Assembly (NCBI RefSeq): GCF_000026985.1
Contig: NC_017390.1
Span: forward strand, 2,522,492-2,586,491
Length of the DNA: 64,000 bases
Direction: 5' to 3'
DNA from: Erwinia pyrifoliae DSM 12163
GTDB taxonomy: Bacteria; Pseudomonadota; Gammaproteobacteria; Enterobacterales; Enterobacteriaceae
Each line of letters opens with the position of its first letter. Within the stretch, counting starts at the first letter, position 1. The position numbers were made by a program, and so were the translations under genes. This document shows positions 1 through 9,993 of the stretch, piece by piece. The notes under the pieces are model-generated. The model saw only the letters and a program-made list of their open reading frames with translations. It was not told where the DNA came from and did no database searches.

Positions 1-30
1 AAAAAAAACGACACCGAAGTGTCGTTTTAG
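1..30 (-). terminator. Rho-independent terminator of ihfB
   Basis: On the minus strand an 8-bp stem (AACGACAC/GTGTCGTT) closes a TTCG tetraloop and runs into eight T residues. It lies 15 bases past the ihfB stop. UUCG-capped stems with a U tract are classic intrinsic terminators. Confidence 0.92.
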
Positions 31-44
31 CAATTTATCGCTTA

Positions 45-332
45 TCAGCCGCCGTAAATATTGGCGCGATCGCGCAGCTCTTTTCCAGGCTTGAAGTGCG
101 GAACGTATTTACCTTCCAACTCCACTTTGTCACCCGTTTTTGGGTTACGACCGGTACGAGGTGCTCGATAGTGCAAAGAGAAGCTGCCAAATCCCCGGAC
201 TTCGATGCGTTCACCCTCTGACAACGTTGTTGCCATGTGCTCCAGCATCTCTTTTACCGCATCCTCAACGACTTTCGCCTGAATATGAGATTGCTGGCCT
301 GCAAGCCTTTCAATCAGTTCTGACTTGGTCAT
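45..332 (-). CDS. ihfB: Integration host factor subunit beta
   Basis: Beta subunit of the IHF heterodimer, a nucleoid protein that bends DNA sharply at specific sites and assists replication, recombination and transcription. The 95-residue product starts [10 protein letters not shown] and is nearly identical to E. coli IhfB (94 residues). It contains the DNABII beta-arm signature [21 protein letters not shown] around residues 46-66, including the proline that intercalates at the DNA kink. It lies downstream of rpsA on the same strand, the usual enterobacterial order, and ends at a strong terminator. Identity is secure from the whole-length match. Confidence 0.98.
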   Translation of the reverse strand: MTKSELIERLAGQQSHIQAKVVEDAVKEMLEHMATTLSEGERIEVRGFGSFSLHYRAPRTGRNPKTGDKVELEGKYVPHFKPGKELRDRANIYGG

Positions 333-386
333 AAAACCTCCGGTTAATCCCTGACAGGAATAGTTATGACAGTTAACGACGATAGC

Positions 387-407
387 AGGGCAGCTGAAGC
401 TGCCCTT
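387..407 (-). terminator. Hairpin after rpsA
   Basis: A stem AGGGCAGC/GCTGCCCT with a 4-base loop begins 7 bases beyond the rpsA stop. No good T tract follows, so it may be a partial terminator or an RNA 3'-end stabiliser that lets some rpsA transcripts reach ihfB. Confidence 0.55.
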
Positions 408-413
408 AAACGA

Positions 414-2087
414 TTACTCGCCTTTAGCTGCTTTGAACGCTTCAGCCATAGCGCTAGAGAAGTTGCCTTCTTCCTGTTTGGTGTTAACAGTGTTGATGGC
501 TTCTTTCTCGTCGGCCTGGTCTTTTGCACGAACAGACAGGCTGACAACGCGGTTTTTACGGTCAACGCCGGTGAATTTAGCTTCAACATCGTCGCCAACA
601 TTCAGAACCAGAGTTGCGTCTTCTACGCGATCCAGCGATGCTTCAGAAGCACGCAGGTAGCCTTCAACGCCGTCAGCTAATTCAACTGTAGCACCTTTAG
701 CGTCAACTGCAGTCACTTTACCGTTAACAATTGCACCTTTCTTGTTCAGAGAGATGTAGTTGTTGAACGGATCTTCTGCCAGCTGCTTAACGCCCAGAGA
801 GATACGCTCGCGCTCTGCGTCAACCTGCAGAACCACAGCTGCGATTTCGTCGCCTTTCTTATATTCACGAACCGCTTCTTCTCCGGTAGCGTTCCAGGAG
901 ATGTCAGACAGGTGAACCAGGCCGTCGATGCCGCCGTCCAGGCCGATGAAGATACCGAAGTCAGTGATTGACTTGATTTTACCTTCAACGCGGTCGCCCT
1001 TGTTGTGGGTTTCTGCAAACTGCTGCCATGGGTTAGATTTGCACTGCTTCAGACCCAGGGAGATACGACGACGCTCTTCATCGATGTCCAGAACCATCAC
1101 TTCAACAACATCACCCACGTTAACAACTTTGGATGGGTGGATGTTTTTGTTGGTCCAGTCCATTTCTGAAACGTGCACCAGGCCTTCAACGCCTTCTTCG
1201 ATTTCAACGAAGCAGCCGTAGTCGGTCAGGTTGGTCACACGGCCAGTCAGCTTGGTGCCTTCAGGGTAACGTTTAGCGATAGCAACCCATGGATCTTCAC
1301 CCAGCTGCTTCAGACCCAGGGACACACGAGTACGCTCGCGGTCAAACTTCAGCACTTTAACCGTGATTTCGTCGCCAACATTGACGATTTCGCTTGGATG
1401 CTTAACGCGCTTCCAGGCCATATCGGTAATGTGCAGCAGGCCGTCAACGCCGCCCAGATCAACGAATGCACCGTAGTCAGTCAGGTTCTTAACGATACCT
1501 TTAACTTCCATGCCTTCCTGCAGGTTTTCCAGCAGCTGATCGCGCTCTGCGCTGTTTTCAGATTCGATTACCGCACGACGTGAAACTACAACGTTGTTAC
1601 GTTTCTGATCCAGCTTGATGACTTTGAACTCAAGCTCTTTGCCTTCCAGGTGCAGCGTATCGCGCACTGGACGCACGTCTACCAGTGAACCTGGCAGGAA
1701 TGCACGGATGCCGTTCAGCTCAACTGTGAAGCCGCCTTTAACCTTGCCGTTGATAACACCGGTAACAGTTTCAGCGTCTTCGTAAGCTTTCTCCAGCGTG
1801 ATCCAAGCTTCGTGACGTTTAGCTTTCTCACGGGACAGCAGGGTTTCACCGAAGCCGTCTTCTACTGCATCAAGGGCAACGTCAACTTCGTCGCCAACCT
1901 GAATTTCCAGTTCGCCGGCTGCGTTCTTGAACTGCTCTGCAGGAATTGCAGACTCAGATTTCAGACCCGCATCAACCAGAACAACGTCTTTGTCGATAGA
2001 GACAACAACGCCACGAACGATGGAACCCGGGCGGGTTTCGATTGTTTTTAAGGATTCTTCAAATAGTTGAGCAAAAGATTCAGTCAT
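414..2087 (-). CDS. rpsA: 30S ribosomal protein S1
   Basis: Ribosomal protein S1 binds mRNA leaders on the 30S subunit and is needed to initiate translation of most messages, especially those with weak Shine-Dalgarno sites or structure. The product is 557 residues, the same length as in E. coli. Six S1 (OB-fold) repeats are visible, with recurrent motifs such as [21 protein letters not shown] near residue 200 and [22 protein letters not shown] near 370. The first two repeats are the diverged ribosome-binding ones. It sits between cmk and ihfB, as in E. coli. The 153-base gap to cmk should hold the leader through which S1 represses its own translation; that regulation is known from E. coli and is not shown here. 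Confidence 0.98.
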   Translation of the reverse strand: MTESFAQLFEESLKTIETRPGSIVRGVVVSIDKDVVLVDAGLKSESAIPAEQFKNAAGELEIQVGDEVDVALDAVEDGFGETLLSREKAKRHEAWITLEKAYEDAETVTGVINGKVKGGFTVELNGIRAFLPGSLVDVRPVRDTLHLEGKELEFKVIKLDQKRNNVVVSRRAVIESENSAERDQLLENLQEGMEVKGIVKNLTDYGAFVDLGGVDGLLHITDMAWKRVKHPSEIVNVGDEITVKVLKFDRERTRVSLGLKQLGEDPWVAIAKRYPEGTKLTGRVTNLTDYGCFVEIEEGVEGLVHVSEMDWTNKNIHPSKVVNVGDVVEVMVLDIDEERRRISLGLKQCKSNPWQQFAETHNKGDRVEGKIKSITDFGIFIGLDGGIDGLVHLSDISWNATGEEAVREYKKGDEIAAVVLQVDAERERISLGVKQLAEDPFNNYISLNKKGAIVNGKVTAVDAKGATVELADGVEGYLRASEASLDRVEDATLVLNVGDDVEAKFTGVDRKNRVVSLSVRAKDQADEKEAINTVNTKQEEGNFSSAMAEAFKAAKGE

Positions 2088-2240
2088 ATTGATAATCTTC
2101 AGGATTCTTCAATTTAACGTCCACCTGACATCCTGACGGGTGGGGTTGTTTCACATGCCCCATGAAGTCCATATCACAGGGTTATTTAAATCATTCCGCG
2201 AGTTGAGGCTTACGATAATAGCAACAAGCATAGCTTAAAA

Positions 2241-2924
2241 TTACGCCAGTGCGAGTTTCTCTCGCGCATATTTAAGCGCAATTTTAATCACCTGATCAAT
2301 CGACATGGTAGTCGAATCAAGTACTAAGGCGTCAGCTGCAGGCACCAGCGGTGCGATTGCACGATTGCGATCGCGCTCATCTCGCCCTTTTATCTCAGAT
2401 AAAAGGCGCTCAAAGTTAACACTAAAGCCTTTTTCCTGCAACTGCAGCATACGGCGGCTGGCACGCTCTTCGGAGCTGGCATCAAGGAATATTTTTACCG
2501 GTGCATCGGTAAATACCACGGTCCCCATATCGCGACCGTCGGCGATCAGCCCCGGTAGCTCACGAAAAGCGCGCTGGCGGCGCAACAGCGCTTCGCGTAC
2601 CCGGGGAAAGGCGGCCACTTTGGAAGCCGTATTACTGACATCCTGGCTACGGATCTCAGTAGAAACATCTTCCCCTTCAAGAATGACTTCTATCTCACCG
2701 TTATGAGAAACAAAACGCACGTCAAGATGAGCGGCAATCGGGACCAGAGCCTCTTCGGAGCTGATATCCACCTGGTGGTGCAGCGCAGCCAGAGCCAGCA
2801 CGCGATAAATTGCGCCGGAATCCAACAGGTGCCACTGCAGTGCATCGGCCATTGCTTTACACAATGTCCCTTTCCCTGCACCACTTGGGCCATCAATAGT
2901 GATCACGGGGGCTATTGCCGTCAT
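2241..2924 (-). CDS. cmk: Cytidylate kinase
   Basis: Phosphorylates CMP and dCMP to the diphosphates with ATP, salvaging nucleotides from RNA turnover and lipid synthesis. The 227-residue protein carries the P-loop [10 protein letters not shown] at residues 12-21 and the nucleotide-binding segment [14 protein letters not shown] near 125-138, typical of the bacterial CMP kinase family. Length equals E. coli Cmk. It lies upstream of rpsA in the same direction, and co-transcription with rpsA is the norm in enterics. The ycaL gene that separates cmk from aroA in E. coli is absent; only 144 bases remain there. Confidence 0.97.
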   Translation of the reverse strand: MTAIAPVITIDGPSGAGKGTLCKAMADALQWHLLDSGAIYRVLALAALHHQVDISSEEALVPIAAHLDVRFVSHNGEIEVILEGEDVSTEIRSQDVSNTASKVAAFPRVREALLRRQRAFRELPGLIADGRDMGTVVFTDAPVKIFLDASSEERASRRMLQLQEKGFSVNFERLLSEIKGRDERDRNRAIAPLVPAADALVLDSTTMSIDQVIKIALKYAREKLALA

Positions 2925-3068
2925 GTCGTTCTCCTTTCGGTGGGATGCCCAGGCAGCAGGCGCCCTGGGAAATATCGACGCGCATTATACCTTGCATAAC
3001 CCAAGCTGCAACCGCTGCGACCGCGCGTTAGCATTAAGCGCCAAGCCAGCTCACGGCAGCGCCGTGAC

Positions 3069-4355
3069 CTATGCCAGCTGGCTGATGCGGGCTAACTGTT
3101 CAAAATAATCAGGGAAGGTTTTGGCGGTACACTTTGGATCAAGGATGGTCACCGGGGTCGATGAAAGTGCCACCAGCGAGAAACACATGGCCATACGGTG
3201 ATCGTTATAGGTACCAATTTGCGCGCAGGCAATTTTTGCTGGTGGGGTAATCCGAATGTAATCATGCCCTTCTTCAACTTCCGCGCCAACTTTGCGTAGC
3301 TCTGTCGCCATCGCCGCCAGACGATCGGTCTCTTTCACACGCCAGTTGTAAATATTACGCATTACCGTGGTACCTTGCGCAAACAGCGCGGTGGTGGCAA
3401 TAGTCATGGCAGCATCGGGGATGTGATTCATATCCAAATCAATCGCTCTCAGTTCGCCACGCGTGCAGGCTATATAATCATCACCCCATTCCACGCTGGC
3501 CCCCATTTTTTCCAGCACGTCGGCAAAACGAATATCGCCCTGCATGCTGTTACGACCAATCCCTGTCACCCTGACCGTACCGCCTCTGATTGCTGCGGCT
3601 GCCAGGAAATATGACGCTGAAGAAGCATCACCTTCTACCAGATACTCACTCGTTGCCTGATACTGCTGCTGCCCGCGAATGCGGAAGGTATGGTAATCGT
3701 TATTATCCACCACCACGCCGAAGGTAGCCATTAGCTTCAGCGTAATATCGATATAAGGTTTAGAAACCAGATCGCCTTTGATAATAATCTGGCTATCATT
3801 TTGCGCCAGCGGCGCCGCCATCAGTAACGCGGTCAAAAACTGGCTGGAAACGCTACCGTCCACCGTGACTTCTCCGCCGTTAAACCCCCCCTTGATACGC
3901 AGCGGTGGGTAATCATCCTGCTCAAGATACTCGACGTCAGCACCGCCCTGGCGCAAAGCGTCTACCAGATGGCCTATCGGGCGCTCTTTCATGCGCGGCT
4001 CACCGGTCAGAATAATGTCGTTACTGCCAATACAGAGTGCTGCGGCCAACGGGCGCATCACCGTACCTGCATTGCCAAGAAAAAGTTCAAGCGCCCCCTC
4101 GGCCTGAAGTGCGCCCCCCTGACCGGTTATTTCACAGCGGGTACGGCCTGCGGACAGCGTGTGCTGCACGCCGAGCGCCTGCAATGCATCCAGCATATGG
4201 CGTACATCGTCGCTGTCGAGCAGATTAGTCAGGCGGGTGGTGCCCTTTGCCAACGCAGCCAGCAATAAAGCTCGGTTCGACACGCTCTTAGAACCTGGAA
4301 GGTTAACGGTGCCGTCTACAAGGGCGATAGGTTGTAACGTCAGGGAATCCTGCAT
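3069..4355 (-). CDS. aroA: EPSP synthase (3-phosphoshikimate 1-carboxyvinyltransferase)
   Basis: Sixth shikimate-pathway step: joins phosphoenolpyruvate to shikimate-3-phosphate on the way to chorismate and aromatic amino acids. The motifs are those of class I (glyphosate-sensitive type) enzymes: [13 protein letters not shown] near residue 19, LGNAGT then RPL near 95, and [10 protein letters not shown]. An ATG at 4355 gives 428 residues (E. coli 427). A longer reading from an upstream TTG adds six residues, but that TTG overlaps the GGAG ribosome-binding site, so I reject it. It follows serC by 88 bases on the same strand, the conserved serC-aroA mixed-function operon. Confidence 0.97.
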   Translation of the reverse strand: MQDSLTLQPIALVDGTVNLPGSKSVSNRALLLAALAKGTTRLTNLLDSDDVRHMLDALQALGVQHTLSAGRTRCEITGQGGALQAEGALELFLGNAGTVMRPLAAALCIGSNDIILTGEPRMKERPIGHLVDALRQGGADVEYLEQDDYPPLRIKGGFNGGEVTVDGSVSSQFLTALLMAAPLAQNDSQIIIKGDLVSKPYIDITLKLMATFGVVVDNNDYHTFRIRGQQQYQATSEYLVEGDASSASYFLAAAAIRGGTVRVTGIGRNSMQGDIRFADVLEKMGASVEWGDDYIACTRGELRAIDLDMNHIPDAAMTIATTALFAQGTTVMRNIYNWRVKETDRLAAMATELRKVGAEVEEGHDYIRITPPAKIACAQIGTYNDHRMAMCFSLVALSSTPVTILDPKCTAKTFPDYFEQLARISQLA

Positions 4356-4385
4356 GTGAAACGTATTCTCCAAAATAATTGCAAT

Positions 4386-4411
4386 GAAACCCCGCCCTAA
4401 TGCGAGGTTTC
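4386..4411 (-). promoter_or_regulatory. Intercistronic hairpin between serC and aroA
   Basis: On the minus strand GAAACC-T-CGC pairs with GCG-G-GGTTTC around a short loop in the serC-aroA gap. E. coli has a partial terminator here that makes aroA expression lower than serC. The stem with no real T run fits the same attenuating or processing role; this is inferred. Confidence 0.5.
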
Positions 4412-4443
4412 ATATTTAACCATACAGCGACTTTCGGCGTACC

Positions 4444-5529
4444 TTAGCCGCGACGACGCTCGAAGTCGACCATAAAGTCAGTCAACGTTTTCACCCCGGA
4501 CAACGGCATAGCATTGTAGATTGAAGCACGCATTCCACCGACCACCCGATGACCTTTTAGGGCGTGTAATCCGGCAGCCAAAGACTCTTCAAGGAAAAGT
4601 TTATCCAGCGCGGCATCCGCCAGCTGGAATGGCACATTCATGCGCGAACGGTTGGCGGCAGATACATCGTTGCGGTAGAGATCGCTGTTATCGATAGTGC
4701 CATATAGCAGGTCTGCTTTAGCCTGATTGCGTTTATCCAGCTCGCTAACGCCCCCCTGCTCTTTCAGCCATTTAAACACCAAGCCAGACAGATACCAGGC
4801 AAATGTCGGCGGGGTGTTAAACATTGAATCGCTTTCAGCTAACACTTTATAGTCAAGGATGGAAGGTAACTCTTTGCGCGCCTGGCCCAGCAGATCTTCA
4901 CGCACCACGACCAGCGTTAAGCCAGCCGGGCCGATATTTTTTTGTGCACCGGCGTACAGCACGCCATATCGGCTCACATCGACAGGCGTCGACATAATGG
5001 TTGAAGAGAGATCGGCAACGACAACCTTGTCGCCAAAATCAGGGGTTTCATGGATAGCGATACCATCAATGGTTTCGTTCGGGCAGAAATGGACGTATGC
5101 AGCATCGTCTGACAGCGCCCAACTCTTCATCGGCGTAATTGCACGCAGGCCATTTAGCGTGGTTTTTGCATCAATGACGTTAGGTGTACAAAATTTTTGC
5201 GCCTCTTTTATTGCGCTGGTCGCCCAGTAACCGCCATCAACGTAATCCGCTTTGCTGTTCTGACCCAGCAGGTTTTGCGGCACCGCTGCGAACTGCCCAC
5301 GCGCCCCGCCGTGGCAGAATAAAACTTTGTAGTTGGAGGGGATTTTAAGCAGATCGCGAAAATCTTGTTCTGCCTCTTCAGCGACCTGAATAAATTCCTT
5401 ACTGCGGTGGCTGATCTCCATCACCGAGATTCCTAAACCCTGCCAGTTGCACAGTTCCTGCTCAGCACGACGAAGCACTTCTGCCGGCAGCATTGCCGGG
5501 CCGGAGCTAAAGTTATAGATCTGACTCAT
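4444..5529 (-). CDS. serC: Phosphoserine aminotransferase
   Basis: PLP enzyme that converts 3-phosphohydroxypyruvate to phosphoserine in serine synthesis and the analogous step toward pyridoxal phosphate. The 361 residues match E. coli SerC (362) along their length. The Schiff-base lysine lies in [15 protein letters not shown] near residue 197, and the N terminus reads [15 protein letters not shown], with the family's SSGPA phosphate loop. It is the first gene of the serC-aroA operon and is divergent from ycaO. In E. coli the promoter is controlled by Lrp and CRP; I did not identify confident sites here. Confidence 0.97.
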   Translation of the reverse strand: MSQIYNFSSGPAMLPAEVLRRAEQELCNWQGLGISVMEISHRSKEFIQVAEEAEQDFRDLLKIPSNYKVLFCHGGARGQFAAVPQNLLGQNSKADYVDGGYWATSAIKEAQKFCTPNVIDAKTTLNGLRAITPMKSWALSDDAAYVHFCPNETIDGIAIHETPDFGDKVVVADLSSTIMSTPVDVSRYGVLYAGAQKNIGPAGLTLVVVREDLLGQARKELPSILDYKVLAESDSMFNTPPTFAWYLSGLVFKWLKEQGGVSELDKRNQAKADLLYGTIDNSDLYRNDVSAANRSRMNVPFQLADAALDKLFLEESLAAGLHALKGHRVVGGMRASIYNAMPLSGVKTLTDFMVDFERRRG

Positions 5530-5837
5530 TTACCCTCACCATTATTAAGAAAAATCGGTTGTGTTCTTTTATCGGTTTTATCATTACAACCCTGCTGCCG
5601 CAATAGGTTATGCGCTGAATCATTGCGCTTTACGAGGCATGCTGCAAGAACCTATAGGGCAAATGCAACAATAAACGATATTTTGTGAGGTGCTTTCCTG
5701 ATGTCAAACAGCCTTCTTCCCTTTTCACCAAAATATGACACTCTTCCCGCCATGAAATTAACTTCGTCGGATAGCGATTACAGCGGAAACCCCGTATCAT
5801 TGCGCGCTTTCCGCACAATCAATAACGAGTGGGCAAA
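5530..5837. other. Divergent serC/ycaO promoter region
   Basis: 308 bases between two divergent genes. It must hold both promoters. E. coli has ycaP here; no ycaP-like reading frame is visible on either strand. AT-rich patches at 5530-5580 (serC side) and 5690-5760 (ycaO side) are the likely promoter areas, but I cannot assign -35/-10 boxes with confidence. Confidence 0.5.
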
Positions 5838-7595
5838 ATGACTCAAACTTTTATCCCAGGCAAAGACGCCGCGCTGGAAGTCTCAATATCACGCTTCCAG
5901 CAAAAATTGCAGGATCTGGGCTTCAACATTGAAGAGGCTTCCTGGCTGAACCCGGTTCCAAACGTCTGGTCAGTCCATATTCGCGATCGCGACTGTCCGC
6001 TGTGCTTCACCAATGGTAAAGGTGCCAGCAAAAAAGCTGCGCTGGCCTCTGCACTGGGTGAATATTTTGAACGTCTATCCACCAACTATTTCTTTGCCGA
6101 CTTCTGGCTGGGTCAACAGGTCGCCAACAGCGATTTTGTTCATTATCCTGACGAAAAGTGGTTCCCACTAGCGGACGACGATAGCTTGCCTGAGGGCATT
6201 CTCGATGCACGTCTGCGTCAGTTCTACGACCCGGAAGATGAAGTTAGCGCCAGCGATCTGGTCGATCTGCAATCCGGTAATGCGGCACGGGGTATTTGCG
6301 CGCTGCCGTTTACCCGCCAGTCGGATCAGCAAACCGTTTATATTCCGATGAATATCATCGGCAACCTGTATGTGTCGAACGGTATGTCGGCGGGTAATAC
6401 CGTTAACGAAGCTCGGGTACAGGGTCTTTCAGAAGTATTCGAACGTCATATCAAGAACCGCATTATCGCTGAATCTCTCAGCCTGCCGGCCATCCCACAG
6501 GCAGTGCTGAATCGCTATCCTGGCGTGCTGGAAGCCATTGCTACCCTTGAAGCGGAAGGTTTCCCCATCTTCTCTTACGATGCCTCACTGGGCGGTAAGT
6601 ACCCGGTTATCTGCGTGGTGTTATTCAATCCCGCGAACGGCACCTGTTTTGCATCATTCGGCGCGCATCCAGACTTTGGCGTAGCGCTTGAGCGTACGGT
6701 CACCGAACTGTTACAAGGGCGCGGGTTGAAGGATCTGGACGTCTTTACTCCGCCAACCTTTGACGACGAGGAGGTCGCGGAACATGCCAACCTTGAAACG
6801 CATTTCATCGACTCCAGCGGTCTGATTTCCTGGGATATGTTCAAAGATGAAGCGGATTACGCTTTCGCGGACTGGAGCTTTAAAGGGACTACTGAAGAAG
6901 AGTTCGCTACGCTGATGGCGATTTTCAAATCAGAAGATCGTGAAGTTTATATTGCAGATTACGAACACCTGGATGTCTATGCTTGCCGCATTATCGTTCC
7001 GGGCATGTCCGATATCTACCCGGCAGAAGACCTGCTGCTGGCCAATAACAGCATGGGGGCTTATCTGCGCGATACGCTACTCAGCCTGCCAGACAGCAGC
7101 TGGGATAAGCCAGACTATCTGTCACTGTTGCAGCAGCTTGACGATGATGGCCACGACGACTTCACGCGCGTGCGTGAGCTACTGGGCCTGGCAACTGGTA
7201 AAGACAATGGCTGGTATACACTGCGCATTGGGGAACTCAAGGCCATGCTGGCTCTGGCAGGTGGAGACCTGCAACAGGCGCTGATTTGGACCGAGTGGAC
7301 GATGGAGTTTAACCAGTCGATCTTCAGCGCAGAGCGTGCAAACTACTATCGCTGCCTGCAAACGCTGCTGCTGCTTAGCCAGGAAGAAGGACGCGATCCG
7401 CAGCAGTACTATGTTGCTTTTGTCCGCATGTATGGTCAGAGCGCAGTAGATGCCGCATCGGCTGCTATTGCTGGCGAAGCACCATTCTATGGTTTGCAGA
7501 GCGTGGACGACGACCTGAAAGCATTCCCGGCTCATCAGGCACTGCTGGCTGCTTATGAAAAACTCCAGTCCGCCAAACGCCGTCACTGGAAATAA
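5838..7595 (+). CDS. ycaO: YcaO, ribosomal protein S12 methylthiotransferase accessory factor
   Basis: Founding member of the YcaO superfamily of ATP-using enzymes. In E. coli it aids RimO-dependent beta-methylthiolation of Asp88 of ribosomal protein S12. The product is 585 residues (E. coli 586). The YcaO ATP-binding helices appear as GEYFERLSTNYFF near 77, EVFERHIKNRIIAES near 205 and ERTVTELLQGRGL near 287; the C-terminal third is a TPR-like region. ATG 5838 is chosen over an in-frame GTG nine bases upstream because it gives the family start MTQTFIPGKDAALE. It is intact although the adjacent pfl operon has decayed, so its role is independent of formate metabolism. rimO is missing from its usual neighbourhood in this window. 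Confidence 0.96.
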   Translation: MTQTFIPGKDAALEVSISRFQQKLQDLGFNIEEASWLNPVPNVWSVHIRDRDCPLCFTNGKGASKKAALASALGEYFERLSTNYFFADFWLGQQVANSDFVHYPDEKWFPLADDDSLPEGILDARLRQFYDPEDEVSASDLVDLQSGNAARGICALPFTRQSDQQTVYIPMNIIGNLYVSNGMSAGNTVNEARVQGLSEVFERHIKNRIIAESLSLPAIPQAVLNRYPGVLEAIATLEAEGFPIFSYDASLGGKYPVICVVLFNPANGTCFASFGAHPDFGVALERTVTELLQGRGLKDLDVFTPPTFDDEEVAEHANLETHFIDSSGLISWDMFKDEADYAFADWSFKGTTEEEFATLMAIFKSEDREVYIADYEHLDVYACRIIVPGMSDIYPAEDLLLANNSMGAYLRDTLLSLPDSSWDKPDYLSLLQQLDDDGHDDFTRVRELLGLATGKDNGWYTLRIGELKAMLALAGGDLQQALIWTEWTMEFNQSIFSAERANYYRCLQTLLLLSQEEGRDPQQYYVAFVRMYGQSAVDAASAAIAGEAPFYGLQSVDDDLKAFPAHQALLAAYEKLQSAKRRHWK

Positions 7596-7671
7596 TGCCG
7601 TACAAAATGGGCATAAGATACACCAGCACGTTATATTGAACCCGTAGCGCTGGGGCAACACCAGCTAAAGC

Positions 7672-7703
7672 AAAGGTAACCGTTGTGGCGGTTACCTTTT
7701 TAT
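7672..7703 (+). terminator. Rho-independent terminator of ycaO
   Basis: Perfect stem GGTAACCG/CGGTTACC with a six-base loop followed by TTTTTATT, 76 bases past the ycaO stop. The 5' AAA can also pair with the T run, so it may work in both directions. Confidence 0.9.
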
Positions 7704-7764
7704 TATCATTATTAAGCGGCAAAAGTTGCTGAACAGGATGGCGTTGATAAGCGACGAAAAAACC

Positions 7765-8051
7765 GTTGACTACATTGTGCCACACGCGCTGGGAAAAACG
7801 ATGATGTGCGTAAAACCAACCCAGGCGGATTGATGGATGGCTATTTTCACCATGAGGCGTGCACTGAGGTGCACAACATCTCAATACCAATACCAATACC
7901 AATGCCACAAACCGCGAGATACTGCGGCAAGCGATGGAAAAAATATCCCCAGCTGACTGTCCGTGTTTCCAGCTAATCGGTGCGCTTTAATTCATTGACC
8001 AACCAACAGCAGGACGTCTTCACCCGCACCTTTACGCATTCATCTCAGTGA
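7765..8051 (+). pseudogene. pflB: Remnant of pyruvate formate-lyase, C-terminal tail only
   Basis: Translating all three forward frames recovers the last ~90 residues of PflB in pieces. IVPHALGK (7774-7797) corresponds to IVPNALGK. After a one-base deletion, VRKTNPGGLMDGYFHHEA (from 7806) matches VRKTNLAGLMDGYFHHEA. NREILRQAMEK matches NREMLLDAMEN, and YPQLTVRVSS is followed by an in-frame TAA. SVRFNSLTNQQQDVFTRTFTHS then matches the PflB C terminus. The first ~670 residues, including the catalytic cysteine pair, and all of focA are gone. The glycyl-radical loop lies in the missing or scrambled part. A TACCAA hexamer has expanded at 7883-7904 inside the remnant. The position downstream of ycaO is where focA-pflB-pflA sits in E. 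coli. Confidence 0.9.
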
Positions 8052-8478
8052 ATCAGGATCACACCTGCCATGATACTGACGGCATTAAGCGCCGCGATGA
8101 TGTGGTGATTGATGAGTTGCCGGAAGTCAGCAATCGGGTGATGCTTGACCTGAAGCAGGTCAATAACAATATCCATCAGAATCTGGGGGCCTCATCGTCG
8201 CACCCTCGATTTTGCCCGTTATCTGGCGCAGCGCCGCATCCGCCCCTGGATCCGTTATGTCGTGGTATTGGGTGCGCCGACGGCGCTTAATCAGCACATA
8301 GACGGGACAAATTCACCCGTCAGAGTGTTAACGTCGAGCAGACAGAACTGCTCCCTGTCATCAACCCGGTAAGCATAAATGGCTGGCGATGAGCAAGAGC
8401 ACCCGCTGCGTGGCAGTCGGAACCAGACAACGGAAAACGCATATTCTGGAAGGCTATAGCCACTACGTCATGGATTAA
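8052..8478 (+). pseudogene. pflA: Remnant of pyruvate formate-lyase activating enzyme
   Basis: Starts three or fewer bases after the pflB-remnant stop, so the intergenic spacer and about 97 N-terminal codons are deleted, including the radical-SAM CX3CX2C cluster. The readable part HTCHDTDGIKRRDDVVIDELPE then VMLDLKQVNNNIHQNL matches the middle of PflA. After a frameshift near 8190, RTLDFARYL and WIRYVVV match. A second shift gives SAHRRDKFTRQSVNVEQTELLP. The C-terminal HILEGYSHYVMD (stop 8476-8478) corresponds to GILEQYGHKVMF. At least three frameshifts and a large deletion make this a clear pseudogene. An 80-codon open frame at 8048-8290 is only a piece of it. Confidence 0.9.
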
Positions 8479-8505
8479 ACGGGCGAAGCCTTTTTCGCTT
8501 TTCTC

Positions 8506-9657
8506 TTATGCATGTGCTATTGGCGTAGCATGGCGATCGGTCTTGCGTAGTAACATCACCAGGTAGACCAGTGCCACACCGGCAATCATCACAAACAGCA
8601 GACGGTCGGAGTAATTTTGCATTAATATTGACGTCATTGCCGGGCCAACCAGACTGCCCACGGTATAGCTCAGCAACAACGCCTGATTCATCGCCACCAG
8701 CTCGTGATTTGCCACCGTTTCACAAGCCCAGGACATCGCTACCGGGTAGAGGGTAAATCCGGCACAGCCAAGGATAAACAGCGCAGGAGCCATGGCGGCA
8801 TGACTCAGCATCGCCAAAGCGCCGAGGATAACAACAAACACCTGCACGCGCAGCACCAGCAGGCGGCCGAAGCGGTCCGCCAGGCGCCCCACCGGCCACT
8901 GACCAATAATGCCTGCACTGACCAGCAGCGCCATCCAGTAGCCGACGGTGGCATCGCTCATCCCCTGATGCGAAAGATAAAGCGGCATCAAACCGTACAG
9001 TGAGCCGAGCAGGATACCCGAGATAATACAGCCATTGATCCCCAGACGAGCGCTGCGGCGGCGCAACATCAGCCACATCCGCCCTGCCGGCAGCTCTTCT
9101 TCGCCCCGGCTGGCCGTTACGCGGCAGAATACCAGCGGCAGGATCGCCGCCAATACCACGCCGCTCACCCATGGTAATACATGCATCAATTCGGTGGAGA
9201 CCTTGCTGACTAACAGCTGGCCGATCACGGTGCCGAGATAATAGACAATCATATAAGCGGCCAGCATGCGCCCACGATTATGCAAAGTGCCGTTGCACAT
9301 CAGCGCACTTTCTACCACCACCCAAATCAGCGCACAGCCAATTCCGGCAATAAAACGCCACAAGGCCCATAAACCAAAGCCGGTTCCTAACCCCAGTGCG
9401 ACAATCGCCAGTGCAAACAGCAACGAGGCAAAGTAATAACTGCGGTTAAACCCGTAGCGTTTGATCACCCAGCCAGCGATTAACGTGCCCAACAGATTGC
9501 CGCAATAGTAAGAAGAGCTGACGATGCCCACCTGCCAGGTGGGTAAGGCGTCATGCGTCAGCCATAGCGGAACCAAAGTATTAAGCACGGCGATAGAAAC
9601 CGTCAGCAGCAGCAGGCCGCAGAGCAATACCAGAACAGGGCGTGACCAGGTGAACAT
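8506..9657 (-). CDS. ycaD: YcaD, MFS transporter
   Basis: Twelve-segment major facilitator superfamily protein of 383 residues (E. coli YcaD 382); substrate unknown. It starts [19 protein letters not shown]. The loop 2-3 MFS motif appears as [14 protein letters not shown] near residue 62, and the loop 8-9 copy as [14 protein letters not shown] near 256. Membrane segments are obvious as alternating 20-residue hydrophobic runs. It is convergent with the pflA remnant; in E. coli ycaD lies on the same side of pflA a few genes away (ycaK, ycaN and ycaM are missing here). It appears intact. Confidence 0.93.
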   Translation of the reverse strand: MFTWSRPVLVLLCGLLLLTVSIAVLNTLVPLWLTHDALPTWQVGIVSSSYYCGNLLGTLIAGWVIKRYGFNRSYYFASLLFALAIVALGLGTGFGLWALWRFIAGIGCALIWVVVESALMCNGTLHNRGRMLAAYMIVYYLGTVIGQLLVSKVSTELMHVLPWVSGVVLAAILPLVFCRVTASRGEEELPAGRMWLMLRRRSARLGINGCIISGILLGSLYGLMPLYLSHQGMSDATVGYWMALLVSAGIIGQWPVGRLADRFGRLLVLRVQVFVVILGALAMLSHAAMAPALFILGCAGFTLYPVAMSWACETVANHELVAMNQALLLSYTVGSLVGPAMTSILMQNYSDRLLFVMIAGVALVYLVMLLRKTDRHATPIAHA

Positions 9658-9993
9658 AATAGTGAGTAACCGAAACGGGGTGATATTTTGCGCGCATCAT
9701 GCCACCGCGCTGACGATTGGAAAAGCGTAATAAAACAGCAATAGCACGATTTGCACTTCGCCGATTTAATGATTCTGCCTACACCGGGATGGTAACACGC
9801 TAATATCACCTGGCACCCGGTTCGTTTCATTGATTTATAGTCAAATACCAGCCTGTAACATGAATTATCCATCATCTGTTTTGCTTCACGGCAGAGTCAA
9901 TACGCTGGGTGACAAAAACGGCGCATAGAGCAACGGGAGCTGCAGGAACGGCATCTGGAGATGGAAAAATTTTAAAGCAGGCAGCCATATTAA
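9658..9993. other. Degenerate intergenic region upstream of ycaD
   Basis: 336 bases with no supportable gene. The left end should hold the ycaD promoter (leftward). Near 9920-9975 the forward strand encodes a charged, heptad-like peptide fragment RRIEQRELQERHLEMEKF ending in TAA. It could be a scrap of a coiled-coil segment belonging to the beta-barrel remnant that follows, but it is too short to prove. Confidence 0.4.

Noticed and set aside
8048..8290. 80-codon open frame as a novel small gene
   Set aside because: Its sequence is a fragment of PflA; the flanking frames continue the same protein.
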